DNA from: Erythrobacter sp.
GTDB taxonomy: Bacteria; Pseudomonadota; Alphaproteobacteria; Sphingomonadales; Sphingomonadaceae
Length of the DNA stretch: 64,000 nt
Assembly (NCBI GenBank): GCA_019739335.1
Contig: CP073261.1
Location: 310,001 to 374,000, forward strand
Direction of reading: 5' to 3'
A program made the translations under genes and the position numbers. Position 1 is the stretch's first letter, and each line of letters begins with the position of its first letter. This document shows positions 50,802 through 59,354 of this stretch, piece after piece. The notes beneath the pieces were generated by a model that saw only the letters and a program-made list of their open reading frames with translations, was not told the origin of the DNA and made no database searches.

Positions 50802-52367
50802 ATGGACGCGATCACTTCGAGAACCACGATCACCAGTGCCGCGCTGGCGGCGATGGAAGCGGCACTGGGCAGCGAACACGTGCTGACTACGCGCGAAGCG
50901 ATGGCCGATCACGGCGATCCAATGGGTCCGCAAACCGACTGGTACCGCCCCGGCGCGGTGCTGATGCCCGGCAGCGTCGAGGAAGTGCAGGCCGTCCTCC
51001 GCATCGCCAACGAGCACGGCACTCCGATCTGGACCAGCAGCCAGGGCCGCAACAAGGGCTACGGAGGCGGCGCGCCGCGGGTGTCTGAAAGCTTCACCAT
51101 GTCGCTGCGGCGGATGAACCGCGTGCTCGAAGTGGACGAGGACAATTGCATGGCGCTGGTCGAGCCCGGCGTACGCTTTTTCGATCTTTACGATCACCTC
51201 AAGGCGACCGGATCGAAGCTGTGGATGTCTTGCCCCGACCTTGGCGGCGGATCGATCATCGGCAACGCGCTCGAACACGGCGTCGGCTATACCCCGCTGG
51301 GCGATCACTGGGGCCAGCATTGCGGCCTGGAAGTGGTGCTGCCCGATGGCGAGATCCTGCGCACCGGCATGGGCGGGATGCGCAACCCGACCAACTGGCT
51401 GGTCTATCCGCATTCGGCGGGGCCGAGCTGGGACGGGATTTTCACCCAGTCCAATTTCGGCGTGGTCACCAAGATGGGCGTGGCGCTGATGCACGCGCCC
51501 GAAGTCTATTGCCCCGGCTGGTTCATGCTCGACAACGAAGAGCATTACGGCACTTTCCTCGAAGTGCTGCGCCCGCTGATGATCGACGGGACGATCTCCA
51601 ACCAGCCGATGATCATCAATGCGGTCTGCGCCGCCAGCGCCTTTGCCGAGCGCAAGGAGTGGTACCAGGGCGCGGATTCCATCCCCGAAGAAGTGATCGA
51701 CAAGATCGCCGCCCAGCCGGGTTTCGGGCGCTGGGTGATGCGCTTTGCGGTGCAGGGCGATGCCCCGGTGGTGGCGCACAACCGCGCCAAGATCGAACGT
51801 GCGCTGACGTCGATCCCCGGCGGCTCGGTAATGTTCGAGGAATATGACGGCCACAACCTGCCCGAAATGCACAACCCGCACCACGTGGTGCAGGCGGGGA
51901 TCCCGTCGATGGCGCTCGATCAGATGACAAAATGGTACGGCGGCGAGGAAGGCGGACACATCGGCTTTTCCTGCGCCATGCCGATTGCCGGCCAGCATGG
52001 CGTGGCGATCCGCGATCTCGCTCGCTGCGTGCTCAACGAGCGCGGGCTGGATTATGGCGCGGCGATCATCGTCGGCAAACGCTCCATGATCCACGTTGCG
52101 CTGATCGTGTTCGACACCAAGAACGAGGCGCAGACCCGCGAGGCCTATGCCGCGACCAAGGCGATGCTCGGCCCGGCGGCGGAATTGGGCTACGGCGAAT
52201 ACCGCAGCCACCTCGACTTCATGGACGAAGTCGCCTCGCTCTATGATTTCAACGACAGCATCCAGCGCCGCTTCGCCGAGAAGATCAAGGACTGCGTGGA
52301 CCCGAACGGCATATTGTCGCCGGGCAAACAGGGCATTTGGCCTGCACATATGCGGAGTGACACATGA
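50802..52367 (+). CDS. VAO/4-cresol dehydrogenase-type flavin oxidase
   Basis: 521 aa. FAD-binding PCMH domain (VLMPGSVEEVQAVLRIANEH, WTSSQGRNKGYGGGAPR, NALEHGVGYTPLGDHWGQHC, LPDGEILRTGMGGM) and a cap domain, as in vanillyl-alcohol oxidase, eugenol hydroxylase and 4-cresol dehydrogenase. These oxidise the benzylic position of para-substituted phenols. GGGGAGAGG precedes the ATG. Overlaps the ligW-like gene by four bases. No cytochrome partner gene is adjacent, so an oxidase mode is possible. Confidence 0.9.
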   Translation: MDAITSRTTITSAALAAMEAALGSEHVLTTREAMADHGDPMGPQTDWYRPGAVLMPGSVEEVQAVLRIANEHGTPIWTSSQGRNKGYGGGAPRVSESFTMSLRRMNRVLEVDEDNCMALVEPGVRFFDLYDHLKATGSKLWMSCPDLGGGSIIGNALEHGVGYTPLGDHWGQHCGLEVVLPDGEILRTGMGGMRNPTNWLVYPHSAGPSWDGIFTQSNFGVVTKMGVALMHAPEVYCPGWFMLDNEEHYGTFLEVLRPLMIDGTISNQPMIINAVCAASAFAERKEWYQGADSIPEEVIDKIAAQPGFGRWVMRFAVQGDAPVVAHNRAKIERALTSIPGGSVMFEEYDGHNLPEMHNPHHVVQAGIPSMALDQMTKWYGGEEGGHIGFSCAMPIAGQHGVAIRDLARCVLNERGLDYGAAIIVGKRSMIHVALIVFDTKNEAQTREAYAATKAMLGPAAELGYGEYRSHLDFMDEVASLYDFNDSIQRRFAEKIKDCVDPNGILSPGKQGIWPAHMRSDT

Positions 52368-53419
52368 CGACCGAACTCAAAACCGGTGGCCAGTACGGCT
52401 ATCTGCGGATCGCCACCGAAGAAGCCTTTGCCACGCAGGAGCAGCTCGATGCCATCCTGCGGCTGGTGAAGGAAGGCCGCGCGGACAAGGGCACCGTCAG
52501 CCTGTGGGGCTTTTACGGCACCAGCCCCAGTGAACGCACCACATTCATCCGCGAGCGGCTGCTCGATATTGGCGAACTGCGCATCCAGGCGATGGACGAA
52601 AGCGGGATCGACAAGGCGGTGCTGGCGCTCACCAGCCCGGGCGTGCAGTCGCTGTTCGATCTGGACGAGGCGAAGGGCATCGTCACTCGCGCCAACGATC
52701 GGCTCAAGGACGCCTGCGAGCGTTATCCCACCCGCTTCCACGGCATGACCGCGGTGTGCCCGCAGGACCCCGAATGGTCGGCAGCGGAATTGCGGCGCGG
52801 GAAGGAGGAGCTGGGATTTGTCGGCGTGCAGGTGAACAGCCACACGCAGGGGCATTATCTCGACGAGCCGCAGTTCGATCCGATCCTGCGCACCTGCGCC
52901 GATCTCGACATACCGCTCTACATCCACCCGCAGGGCCCGCCGGACGCGATGATCGGCGGCATGGTGGAAGCCGGGCTGGAGGGCGCGATTTTCGGCTTTG
53001 CGGTGGAGACCAGCTACCACGCGCTGCGGATGCTGACGACGGGCGTGTTCGACCGCTATCCTTCGCTCAAGCTGGTGCTCGGCCACGGCTGCGAGGGGCT
53101 GCCGTTCTGGATCGACCGCTTCAATTACATGTTCAACGCCGGATTACGTTCGGGGCGGTACGAGCGGCTCAAGCCGCTCCAGCACAGCCTGCACCATTAC
53201 CTGCGCACCAATGTCTGGGGCACCAATTCGGGCCTCCCCTCCCCCGCCTCGATCCGGCTGATGATGGACGTGATGGGCGAAGACCGCGTGCTCTACGCGA
53301 TGGACTACCCCTATCAATTCGTGACCGATGAGGTACGCCTGCTCGACGCGATGGACATGCCGCAGGAGCGGAAGATGAAGTTTTTCCAGAGCAATGCGGA
53401 GAAGCTGTTTGGAATATGA
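52364..53419 (+). CDS. ligW: LigW-like aromatic acid decarboxylase (amidohydrolase superfamily)
   Basis: 351 aa. Strong resemblance to 5-carboxyvanillate decarboxylase LigW of Sphingobium SYK-6, as I recall its sequence (YLRIATEEAFAT, DKGTVSLWGFY, LALTSPGVQ, VQVNSHTQGHYLDE, MDYPYQ). Metal and catalytic positions fall at the LigW numbers: Glu19, Arg58, His188, His241 and Asp314. Non-oxidative decarboxylation of 5-carboxyvanillate to vanillate is the predicted reaction; a related substrate cannot be excluded. Coupled to the VAO-type oxidase gene. Confidence 0.85.
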   Translation: MTTELKTGGQYGYLRIATEEAFATQEQLDAILRLVKEGRADKGTVSLWGFYGTSPSERTTFIRERLLDIGELRIQAMDESGIDKAVLALTSPGVQSLFDLDEAKGIVTRANDRLKDACERYPTRFHGMTAVCPQDPEWSAAELRRGKEELGFVGVQVNSHTQGHYLDEPQFDPILRTCADLDIPLYIHPQGPPDAMIGGMVEAGLEGAIFGFAVETSYHALRMLTTGVFDRYPSLKLVLGHGCEGLPFWIDRFNYMFNAGLRSGRYERLKPLQHSLHHYLRTNVWGTNSGLPSPASIRLMMDVMGEDRVLYAMDYPYQFVTDEVRLLDAMDMPQERKMKFFQSNAEKLFGI

Positions 53420-53427
53420 TCCATCTT

Positions 53428-53528
53428 CGTCATTGCGAGGAGCCGCAGGCGACGCGGCAATCCAGTCCCGCTGGTAGTGACTTCGCGCTAGGGCAGGACT
53501 GGATTGCTTCGCTATGCTCGCAATGACG
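53428..53528. repeat. REP/MITE-like inverted-repeat element, copy B
   Basis: Same 12-bp termini as 1363-1464 (CGTCATTGCGAG, CTCGCAATGACG), 101 bp. The GGAGCCGCAGGCGAC arm is now on the left and the GCATAGCGAAGC type on the right, so this copy is inverted relative to copy A. Lies between the ligW-like stop and the next gene. Confidence 0.85.
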
Positions 53529-53552
53529 AAACAGGGAATGGGGAGACAAGAC

Positions 53553-54413
53553 ATGACGACATATGCGGTAACCGGAGCTTCGGGCAAATTGGGTCGGCTG
53601 GTGCTGGCCGAATTGCTGGACATGGTCGAGCCGGACGAAATCGTGGCACTGGCGCGCGATACTTCCAAGCTGGCGGACGTGGCGGCGAAGGGGGTGGAAG
53701 TGCGGCGCGCGGATTACGGCGATGTCGCCTCGCTCGATGCGGCGCTGGCTGGCGTGGACCGGCTGCTGCTGATTTCAGGTAATGAGGTGGACAAGCGGGT
53801 AGAGCAGCATCAGGCGGTGATCGACGCGGCGGGCCGCGCGGGTGTGCAGTTCATCGCGTACACCTCGATCCTCCATGCGCCCGAATCGCCAATCGGCCTC
53901 GCCAAGGGGCACCGTGCCACAGAGGCTGCGCTCGCCGCCAGCGAGGTGCCGCACAGCCTGCTGCGCAATGGCTGGTACAACGAGAATTTCACCGGCGCAC
54001 TCGCCGCGCAGATCGAAGCCGGGGTGATCTACGGATCGCAGGGCGACGGGCGGATTTCCTCCGCCGCGCGCGACGATTACGCGATTGCCGCCGCGCAGGT
54101 GCTGGTCAATGCCGATGGCGGCGAAGTGCTCGAACTGGCGGGCGATGCCAGCTGGACGATGGACGATTTCGCCGCCGAACTGAGCAAGCAGAGCGGCAAG
54201 CCGGTGGTCTATGAAGACTTGCCGCCGGAAGACTACGCCGCGCTGCTCGAAACGCAGGGCCTGCCCGCCCCAATCGCCGCGATGCTGGCGGACAGTGCCT
54301 TTGCCACCAGCAAGGGCGCGCTGGAGGATTACTCCAAGACACTGAGCGAAATCATCGGCGATCATACCATTCCGGTCTCGATCACCATAAACCAAGCCCT
54401 CGCGAATGGCTGA
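53553..54413 (+). CDS. NmrA/QorB-like NAD(P)-binding reductase
   Basis: 286 aa. Atypical short-chain fold: TYAVTGASGKLGRLVLAELL (nucleotide binding), YTSILHAPESPIGLAKGH and LLRNGWYNENF as in NmrA-type quinone oxidoreductase 2. GGGGAGA before the ATG at 53553 decides the start. Overlaps the MFS gene by eight bases. Substrate unknown. Confidence 0.88.
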   Translation: MTTYAVTGASGKLGRLVLAELLDMVEPDEIVALARDTSKLADVAAKGVEVRRADYGDVASLDAALAGVDRLLLISGNEVDKRVEQHQAVIDAAGRAGVQFIAYTSILHAPESPIGLAKGHRATEAALAASEVPHSLLRNGWYNENFTGALAAQIEAGVIYGSQGDGRISSAARDDYAIAAAQVLVNADGGEVLELAGDASWTMDDFAAELSKQSGKPVVYEDLPPEDYAALLETQGLPAPIAAMLADSAFATSKGALEDYSKTLSEIIGDHTIPVSITINQALANG

Positions 54414-56058
54414 CATGCCGCTGGATCCGCCGCCGGTTTCTAGTACTCCGGCGGCGGGTAATGACGACCGCATTTCCCGCTACGGCTGGCACGCTATCAT
54501 TCTTATGAGCGCGGCGCAGATGATGAGCCTGCTCGACCGGCAGATCCTCGCCATCCTCGCGCAGGATATCCGCACCGACCTCGACATCGGCGATGCGGAA
54601 ATGGGGCTGCTCTACGGCACGGTCTTCGCGCTGTTCTATGCGCTGTTCTCGTTACCGCTGGGGCGGCTGGTAGACGGCTGGGTGCGCACGAAGCTGCTTG
54701 CGATCTGCCTTGCGGGCTGGAGCTTCTTTGCCGGGCTTGCCGCCTTTGCATCCGGCTTTACCCTGCTGGCGATTTCGCGGCTGGGCGTGGGCATCGGCGA
54801 AGGGGCGACGCAGCCTGCTGCCAACTCGATCCTGTTCGACAGCCTGCCCAAGAGCCGCCGCGGTCTGGCGATGGGCGGCCTCGGCGTGGGACTCGCGCTG
54901 GGACTCGGCTTGTCGATGGCGCTGGGCGGGATTGCCGCCGAATGGTGGGACCTGCGCTATTCAGAAGGCGGCGCTCCGCTGGGGTTCCGGGGCTGGCAAT
55001 TCGCCTTCCTTGTTGCCGCACTGCCGGGTTTCCCGCTCGCCTGGCTGATCTACCGCCTGCGCGAACCGACGCGCGGAGCGATGGACGGGATCGTCACCAA
55101 GCCTGATCCCGCGCCTTTCAAAGCCAGCGCGGGCGTGCTCGCCGCAGTGACCCCCGCAGCCAACTGGTATTTCCTCTGGCGGCACGATGCCGGGGCGCGG
55201 CAGTGGGCGATCAACCTTGGCGGCCTTGCCCTCATCCTCGCCGTCTGTGCGACAATGGTGCAGGTGACGGGTGCCTTCTCCCCCCGCCCGCCGCTCGATT
55301 TCGGCAGCTTCACGCTCAATCCGCACGTGCTGCAATGGAGCGTGATGGCCTTCGGCGCCTTCGTGGTGCTGAACCTGTTCCAGAGCTTCAAGCTGACCGA
55401 CAAGCCGACCTATCACGTCGCGCTCAATCCCTCGCTGATCCTGCTGATGGTGGTGGGCGGGCTGCAAACCGCGATCAATTACGGCATCATGGGCTTCACC
55501 CCCTCGCTGCTGATCCGCAAGTTCGAACTGACCACAGCGGAAGCGGGCGTGCAGTTCGGCCTGCTCTCCGCTCTGCTCGCCACGATCGGTGCGCTGGTTG
55601 CAGGGCCGCTGACCGACCTGCTCGGCAAGAAGCTGGGCGGGCGCGGAATGATCTGGCTGGTGCTGCTCTCGCTCGGCCTCTCGCCGTTCGCCGGGCTGTG
55701 GACCTTCAGCGCCGAAACGACCGGCGAGTTTTACACGCGCTACGTCGTCTACAGCCTGATCCTGACACTGTGGCTGCCGCCGACCTACACGCTGATCCTA
55801 GGGCTGGTGCTGCCACGGATGCGCGGGATCATGTTCTCGACCTATCTCATCATCATGACGCTGCTCGGCCAGGGGCTTGGTCCGTACGTCGTAGGCATCG
55901 TATCAGACCGGAACGGCGGCGATCTGGCGCGGGCGATCATGGCGATCAACTGGGTCGCGCCGGTTATCGCGCTGCTGCTGGTGGTGGTGATGCTGCGCTA
56001 CAAGAAAGACGAGGCGAGCGTGATCGACCGCGCGCGGCGCGGCGGGGAAGAGCTATGA
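54406..56058 (+). CDS. MFS transporter (spinster-like)
   Basis: 550 aa, twelve or more transmembrane helices. Signature LLDRQILAILAQDIRTDL and PLGRLVDGWVRTKLL at loop 2-3 and GVGIGEGATQPAANSILFD in helix 4-5 are typical of the large spinster-like MFS group in sphingomonads. Coupled on both sides to the reductase and ThDP decarboxylase genes, suggesting import of the aromatic substrate. Confidence 0.88.
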   Translation: MADMPLDPPPVSSTPAAGNDDRISRYGWHAIILMSAAQMMSLLDRQILAILAQDIRTDLDIGDAEMGLLYGTVFALFYALFSLPLGRLVDGWVRTKLLAICLAGWSFFAGLAAFASGFTLLAISRLGVGIGEGATQPAANSILFDSLPKSRRGLAMGGLGVGLALGLGLSMALGGIAAEWWDLRYSEGGAPLGFRGWQFAFLVAALPGFPLAWLIYRLREPTRGAMDGIVTKPDPAPFKASAGVLAAVTPAANWYFLWRHDAGARQWAINLGGLALILAVCATMVQVTGAFSPRPPLDFGSFTLNPHVLQWSVMAFGAFVVLNLFQSFKLTDKPTYHVALNPSLILLMVVGGLQTAINYGIMGFTPSLLIRKFELTTAEAGVQFGLLSALLATIGALVAGPLTDLLGKKLGGRGMIWLVLLSLGLSPFAGLWTFSAETTGEFYTRYVVYSLILTLWLPPTYTLILGLVLPRMRGIMFSTYLIIMTLLGQGLGPYVVGIVSDRNGGDLARAIMAINWVAPVIALLLVVVMLRYKKDEASVIDRARRGGEEL

Positions 56059-57617
56059 CCACGGCCAAAGCGACTGTGCGCGATGCCGCTTTCGCCGTCT
56101 TTGCGCATTACGGCGTGGACCGATTGTTCGGCAATCCCGGCAGCACCGAACTGCCGATGCTCAAGGGCCTGCCCTTCCCCTATGTAATGGGGCTGAACGA
56201 GGCGGTGGTGGTGGGAATGGCCGATGGCTATGCCCGCGCCAGCGGCAGGCCCGCGCTGGTCAACCTGCACTCGGCGGCGGGCACCGGCCATTCGCTGGGC
56301 AACCTGTTCACCGCGTGGAAGAACAACGCACCGGTGGTGGTGACGGCGGGTCAACAGGCACGCTCGATCCTGCCCTTCGACCCGTTTCTCTATGCCGAAC
56401 GGCCGAGCGAATTCCCGCGCCCTTACGTCAAATACTCCATCGAGCCCGCACGGGCAGAGGATGTGCCCCTCGCGCTCGCTCGTGCCTTTGCCATCGCCGT
56501 CACTCCGCCGATGGGGCCGGTGTTCGTCTCCATCCCGGTCGACGACTGGGAACGCGAATGCGCGATGCCCGATCTTCCCGATCTGGTGCTCAAAGCCGTG
56601 CCCTCCGCCACCGGGATCGAAGCCTTGGCCGCGATCATCGACCCTTGCGAGAACCCCGCGCTGGTGCTCGGCACCGGCGTCGCCAACAGCGGCGGGTGGA
56701 ACTGCGCAATCCGGCTGGCCGAGAAGTGCGGCGCCAGCGTCTATGCCGCGCCCTATGCCGCGCGCGAGACTTTCCCCGAAGATCACCCGCAATTCGCCGG
56801 GTTCCTGCCTGCCTGGCGCGACAAATTGCGCGCAATGCTGCAGGATCACGATGCGATCCTCGTTGCGGGCGCGCCGGTGTTCACCTGGCATGTCGAGGGT
56901 GAAGGCCCGCACTGGCCGCCGCATGCAAAGCTGATGGTGCTGAGTGACGACCCGCAACACCTCGCCAATCTGCCCGGAGGTGCCAAAGGTTCGGGGGGCG
57001 TGCTCGGCGATGTCGAGGACGGGCTGGCGCAGCTCGCCAAGCGCGTGAACCCCCGGCCCTTCGCGGGCAGCCCGCGCGTACTCGCCAATCCCGAACCGGG
57101 GATGACTGCTGCCTATGTCCTCAAGCGCGTCGCCGCGCTGCGCCCGGACCGGGCGATTATCGTCGAGGAAGCTCCAACAGCGCGCGGGCCGGAGCACGAA
57201 GTGCTGCCGATCACCCGCGAGGGCGGCTTCTACTCCTGCGCCAGCGGCGGCCTCGGCTATTCGCTCCCCGGCTCACTGGGCGTGGCAATGGCACAGGAGG
57301 ACAAGGTCATTGCCGTGCTGGGCGATGGAGCCGCGATGTATGCAATCCAGGGCCTGTTTACCGCGCACCAGGAAGGGCTTCCGGTCAGCTTCCTGATCCT
57401 GAACAACGCCGCCTATGCCGCGTTGACCGGCTTCTCCGGCGAATTCGGCATGAACCACGTTCCCGGGTGCGATCTGGCCGGGCTGGACTTCGTCAAGCTG
57501 GCCGAGGGCCAAGGCCTCGAAGCGCGCCGGGTGGAAAACGTCGAAGAGATCGACGCCGCACTCGAATGGAGCTTCGCGGCAAACGAACCGACGCTGCTCG
57601 ATATCCGGATCAGGTAA
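56055..57617 (+). CDS. mdlC: ThDP-dependent decarboxylase, benzoylformate decarboxylase type
   Basis: 520 aa. Three-domain ThDP enzyme. FGNPGSTELPMLKG and LNEAVVVGMADGYARASGRP (activating Glu), NLHSAAGTGHSLGNLFTAW, and the ThDP motif GDGAAMYAIQGLFTAHQEGL ending in NNAAYAA (GDG...NN). Typical of MdlC, which turns benzoylformates into benzaldehydes. ATG overlaps the MFS stop (ATGA); 3' end overlaps the convergent DUF3237 gene by eight bases. Substrate inferred to be a phenylglyoxylate-type lignin product. Confidence 0.85.
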   Translation: MTTAKATVRDAAFAVFAHYGVDRLFGNPGSTELPMLKGLPFPYVMGLNEAVVVGMADGYARASGRPALVNLHSAAGTGHSLGNLFTAWKNNAPVVVTAGQQARSILPFDPFLYAERPSEFPRPYVKYSIEPARAEDVPLALARAFAIAVTPPMGPVFVSIPVDDWERECAMPDLPDLVLKAVPSATGIEALAAIIDPCENPALVLGTGVANSGGWNCAIRLAEKCGASVYAAPYAARETFPEDHPQFAGFLPAWRDKLRAMLQDHDAILVAGAPVFTWHVEGEGPHWPPHAKLMVLSDDPQHLANLPGGAKGSGGVLGDVEDGLAQLAKRVNPRPFAGSPRVLANPEPGMTAAYVLKRVAALRPDRAIIVEEAPTARGPEHEVLPITREGGFYSCASGGLGYSLPGSLGVAMAQEDKVIAVLGDGAAMYAIQGLFTAHQEGLPVSFLILNNAAYAALTGFSGEFGMNHVPGCDLAGLDFVKLAEGQGLEARRVENVEEIDAALEWSFAANEPTLLDIRIR

Positions 57618-58083
57618 CCCGCCACACCCACAGCTTGATCGAACTGGCATAGCGCGCGCCGGTGCAGATGAAGATCGAGCGGTTCATCCAGTCGTACTTG
57701 CCCACCGGCGCGATGAATTCAGGCACGGTGCGGAAGTAGTATTCGGACGGGTCGACGGTCTCCCCCGCCACCAGTCGCGCCATCACTTCCGGCGGGCCGT
57801 GGCGCAGGCCGCGGTTGCGGATCTGGATCAGCGTGCCGTCATCGGTTTCGATGGCGTAGATCGCATCGGCCACGGTCACTCCGTCGGCGCGGGTGAGCTG
57901 CCAGTCGGCCGAATTTCCCATCAGCTGACCCTTGATCTGCGGCCCCTTCACATAGCCGCCCGACAGGATCGGAATGATCCGCCGCGTGCCATCGTAGGTC
58001 TGCCCGATCTGGCGCGGCGCTTCGAGTTCGCCGCCCGCTTCGTAGACAAATTCAAGGCCGGGAGGAGTGGGTCGCACGGTCAT
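57610..58083 (-). CDS. DUF3237 family protein
   Basis: 157 aa. Family features IIPILSGGYVKGPQIKGQLM, GNSADWQL and IRNRGLRHGPPEVMARL. A beta-barrel family often found in aromatic catabolism clusters with unknown activity. Overlaps the serine hydrolase gene by four bases; third gene of the lignostilbene dioxygenase operon. Confidence 0.88.
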   Translation of the reverse strand: MTVRPTPPGLEFVYEAGGELEAPRQIGQTYDGTRRIIPILSGGYVKGPQIKGQLMGNSADWQLTRADGVTVADAIYAIETDDGTLIQIRNRGLRHGPPEVMARLVAGETVDPSEYYFRTVPEFIAPVGKYDWMNRSIFICTGARYASSIKLWVWRVT

Positions 58084-59354
58084 GGATTCGCTCCCATCGG
58101 TGTGTTCGCCACCGCCTCGAAGTAGTCGGCCACCACCCCGTCCAGCTCCGCTCCCGGCGGATAGTGGCTCAGCTTGACGATCACCGTGCGGCTGGCGGGA
58201 TGGACGTAGATATACTGCCCGGCGAGGCCAACGGCAGAATAGGCGCCCGGCGCGTCGCCCAGTTGCCAGGTCTGGAAGCCGTAGCCGGAGAGCGGGCTGG
58301 CCGGATCGAGCGGGCGCATCGCGGTCATCTGCGCCACCCAGCCTTCGGGCAGCACGCGCGTTTCGCCCGCCATGCCGTCATCGAGCAGCAATTGCCCGAG
58401 CAGCGCGAAATCGCGCAGGGTGGCGTTGAAGCCCATGCCTGCCAGCGAGCGCCCGGTGCCGACGGGTCCGTCAGCCAGCCAGAAGCCGTTATGTTCAGCA
58501 CCAAGCGGCTGCCACAGCCGCCGGGTTGTCAGCTGGTCAAGCCGCTCGCCGCTGGCATTCTCCAGTATCCGACCCAGCACGGCCATATCGAGCGTGGCGT
58601 AGTTGAAGCTGCTGCCGGGCTCATCGCGTCGCCCCACGGCCAGCGCGAAATCGCCGAAGCGGGCACGGTTGAGGACGACGGCGGCTTCGTGAATGCAGGC
58701 GGCAAGGCTTGGATTCTCGCCGAAGTCGTAGCGCTCCTCGATATCTGCGCCCGAACGCATTTCCAGCAGGTTGCGGATGGTGACGCCTTCGTAGCCGCCA
58801 CCCGCCAGTTCAGGCCAGTAGCGTTCCGCCGGATCGTCGAGTGAGGCGATCTCGCCGCGTTCCAGCGCCTGCCCGACCAGCATGGCAACGATCGTCTTCG
58901 ACATCGAGAAGCCGATGTGCCGCTCCGCCGGGCCGAAGCGGTTGCGATAGTCCTCGAACACGATCTGCCCGTCGCGCAGCACCAGCAGGGCATCGGTGTG
59001 GGTGGCATGGGCAAAGGCGGGATAGTCGCCCGGCATTGTGAAGCCCTGCGCCTCTTCCCATGCGCGCGGCAGGTCTGCGGCGCTTACGCTGCGGTTGGCG
59101 AAGACTTCGTGCGCCTCGCGGAAAGTGAACGAATTGACTTCCGGATTGAGCAATTGCCGCCGCATCGCGATGGTGGCGGGCGAGGGGTCGCGATAGGCCA
59201 GTTCCGGCCCCGAAGGCGCATCGTCAAGCACGGCGAGACCACGGCAGCCCTCGGCCACGTCCCACTGCCGCCATGCCCCATCCTGTGCCTGTTCCTGCGC
59301 CTGCGCGGGGACCGCGAGGGCGAGCAGCGCCGCGCCAGTCAGAGCGCGCCGCAT
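58080..59354 (-). CDS. Exported serine hydrolase (beta-lactamase class C / CubicO-like)
   Basis: 424 aa. Signal peptide MRRALTGAALLALAVPAQAQ, nucleophile motif SMSK in HIGFSMSKTIVAMLVGQALE, Tyr in SSFNYATLDMAVLG, and a late HYPPGAELDG in place of the usual KTG-like motif. Possibly an esterase acting on an aromatic ester in the periplasm. ATG overlaps the dioxygenase stop (ATGA). Confidence 0.88.
   Translation of the reverse strand: MRRALTGAALLALAVPAQAQEQAQDGAWRQWDVAEGCRGLAVLDDAPSGPELAYRDPSPATIAMRRQLLNPEVNSFTFREAHEVFANRSVSAADLPRAWEEAQGFTMPGDYPAFAHATHTDALLVLRDGQIVFEDYRNRFGPAERHIGFSMSKTIVAMLVGQALERGEIASLDDPAERYWPELAGGGYEGVTIRNLLEMRSGADIEERYDFGENPSLAACIHEAAVVLNRARFGDFALAVGRRDEPGSSFNYATLDMAVLGRILENASGERLDQLTTRRLWQPLGAEHNGFWLADGPVGTGRSLAGMGFNATLRDFALLGQLLLDDGMAGETRVLPEGWVAQMTAMRPLDPASPLSGYGFQTWQLGDAPGAYSAVGLAGQYIYVHPASRTVIVKLSHYPPGAELDGVVADYFEAVANTPMGANP

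Noticed and set aside
50637..52349. A 570-codon minus-strand open frame
   Set aside because: Lies exactly opposite the VAO-type oxidase gene; His/Arg/Asp-rich composition without motifs marks it as a shadow.
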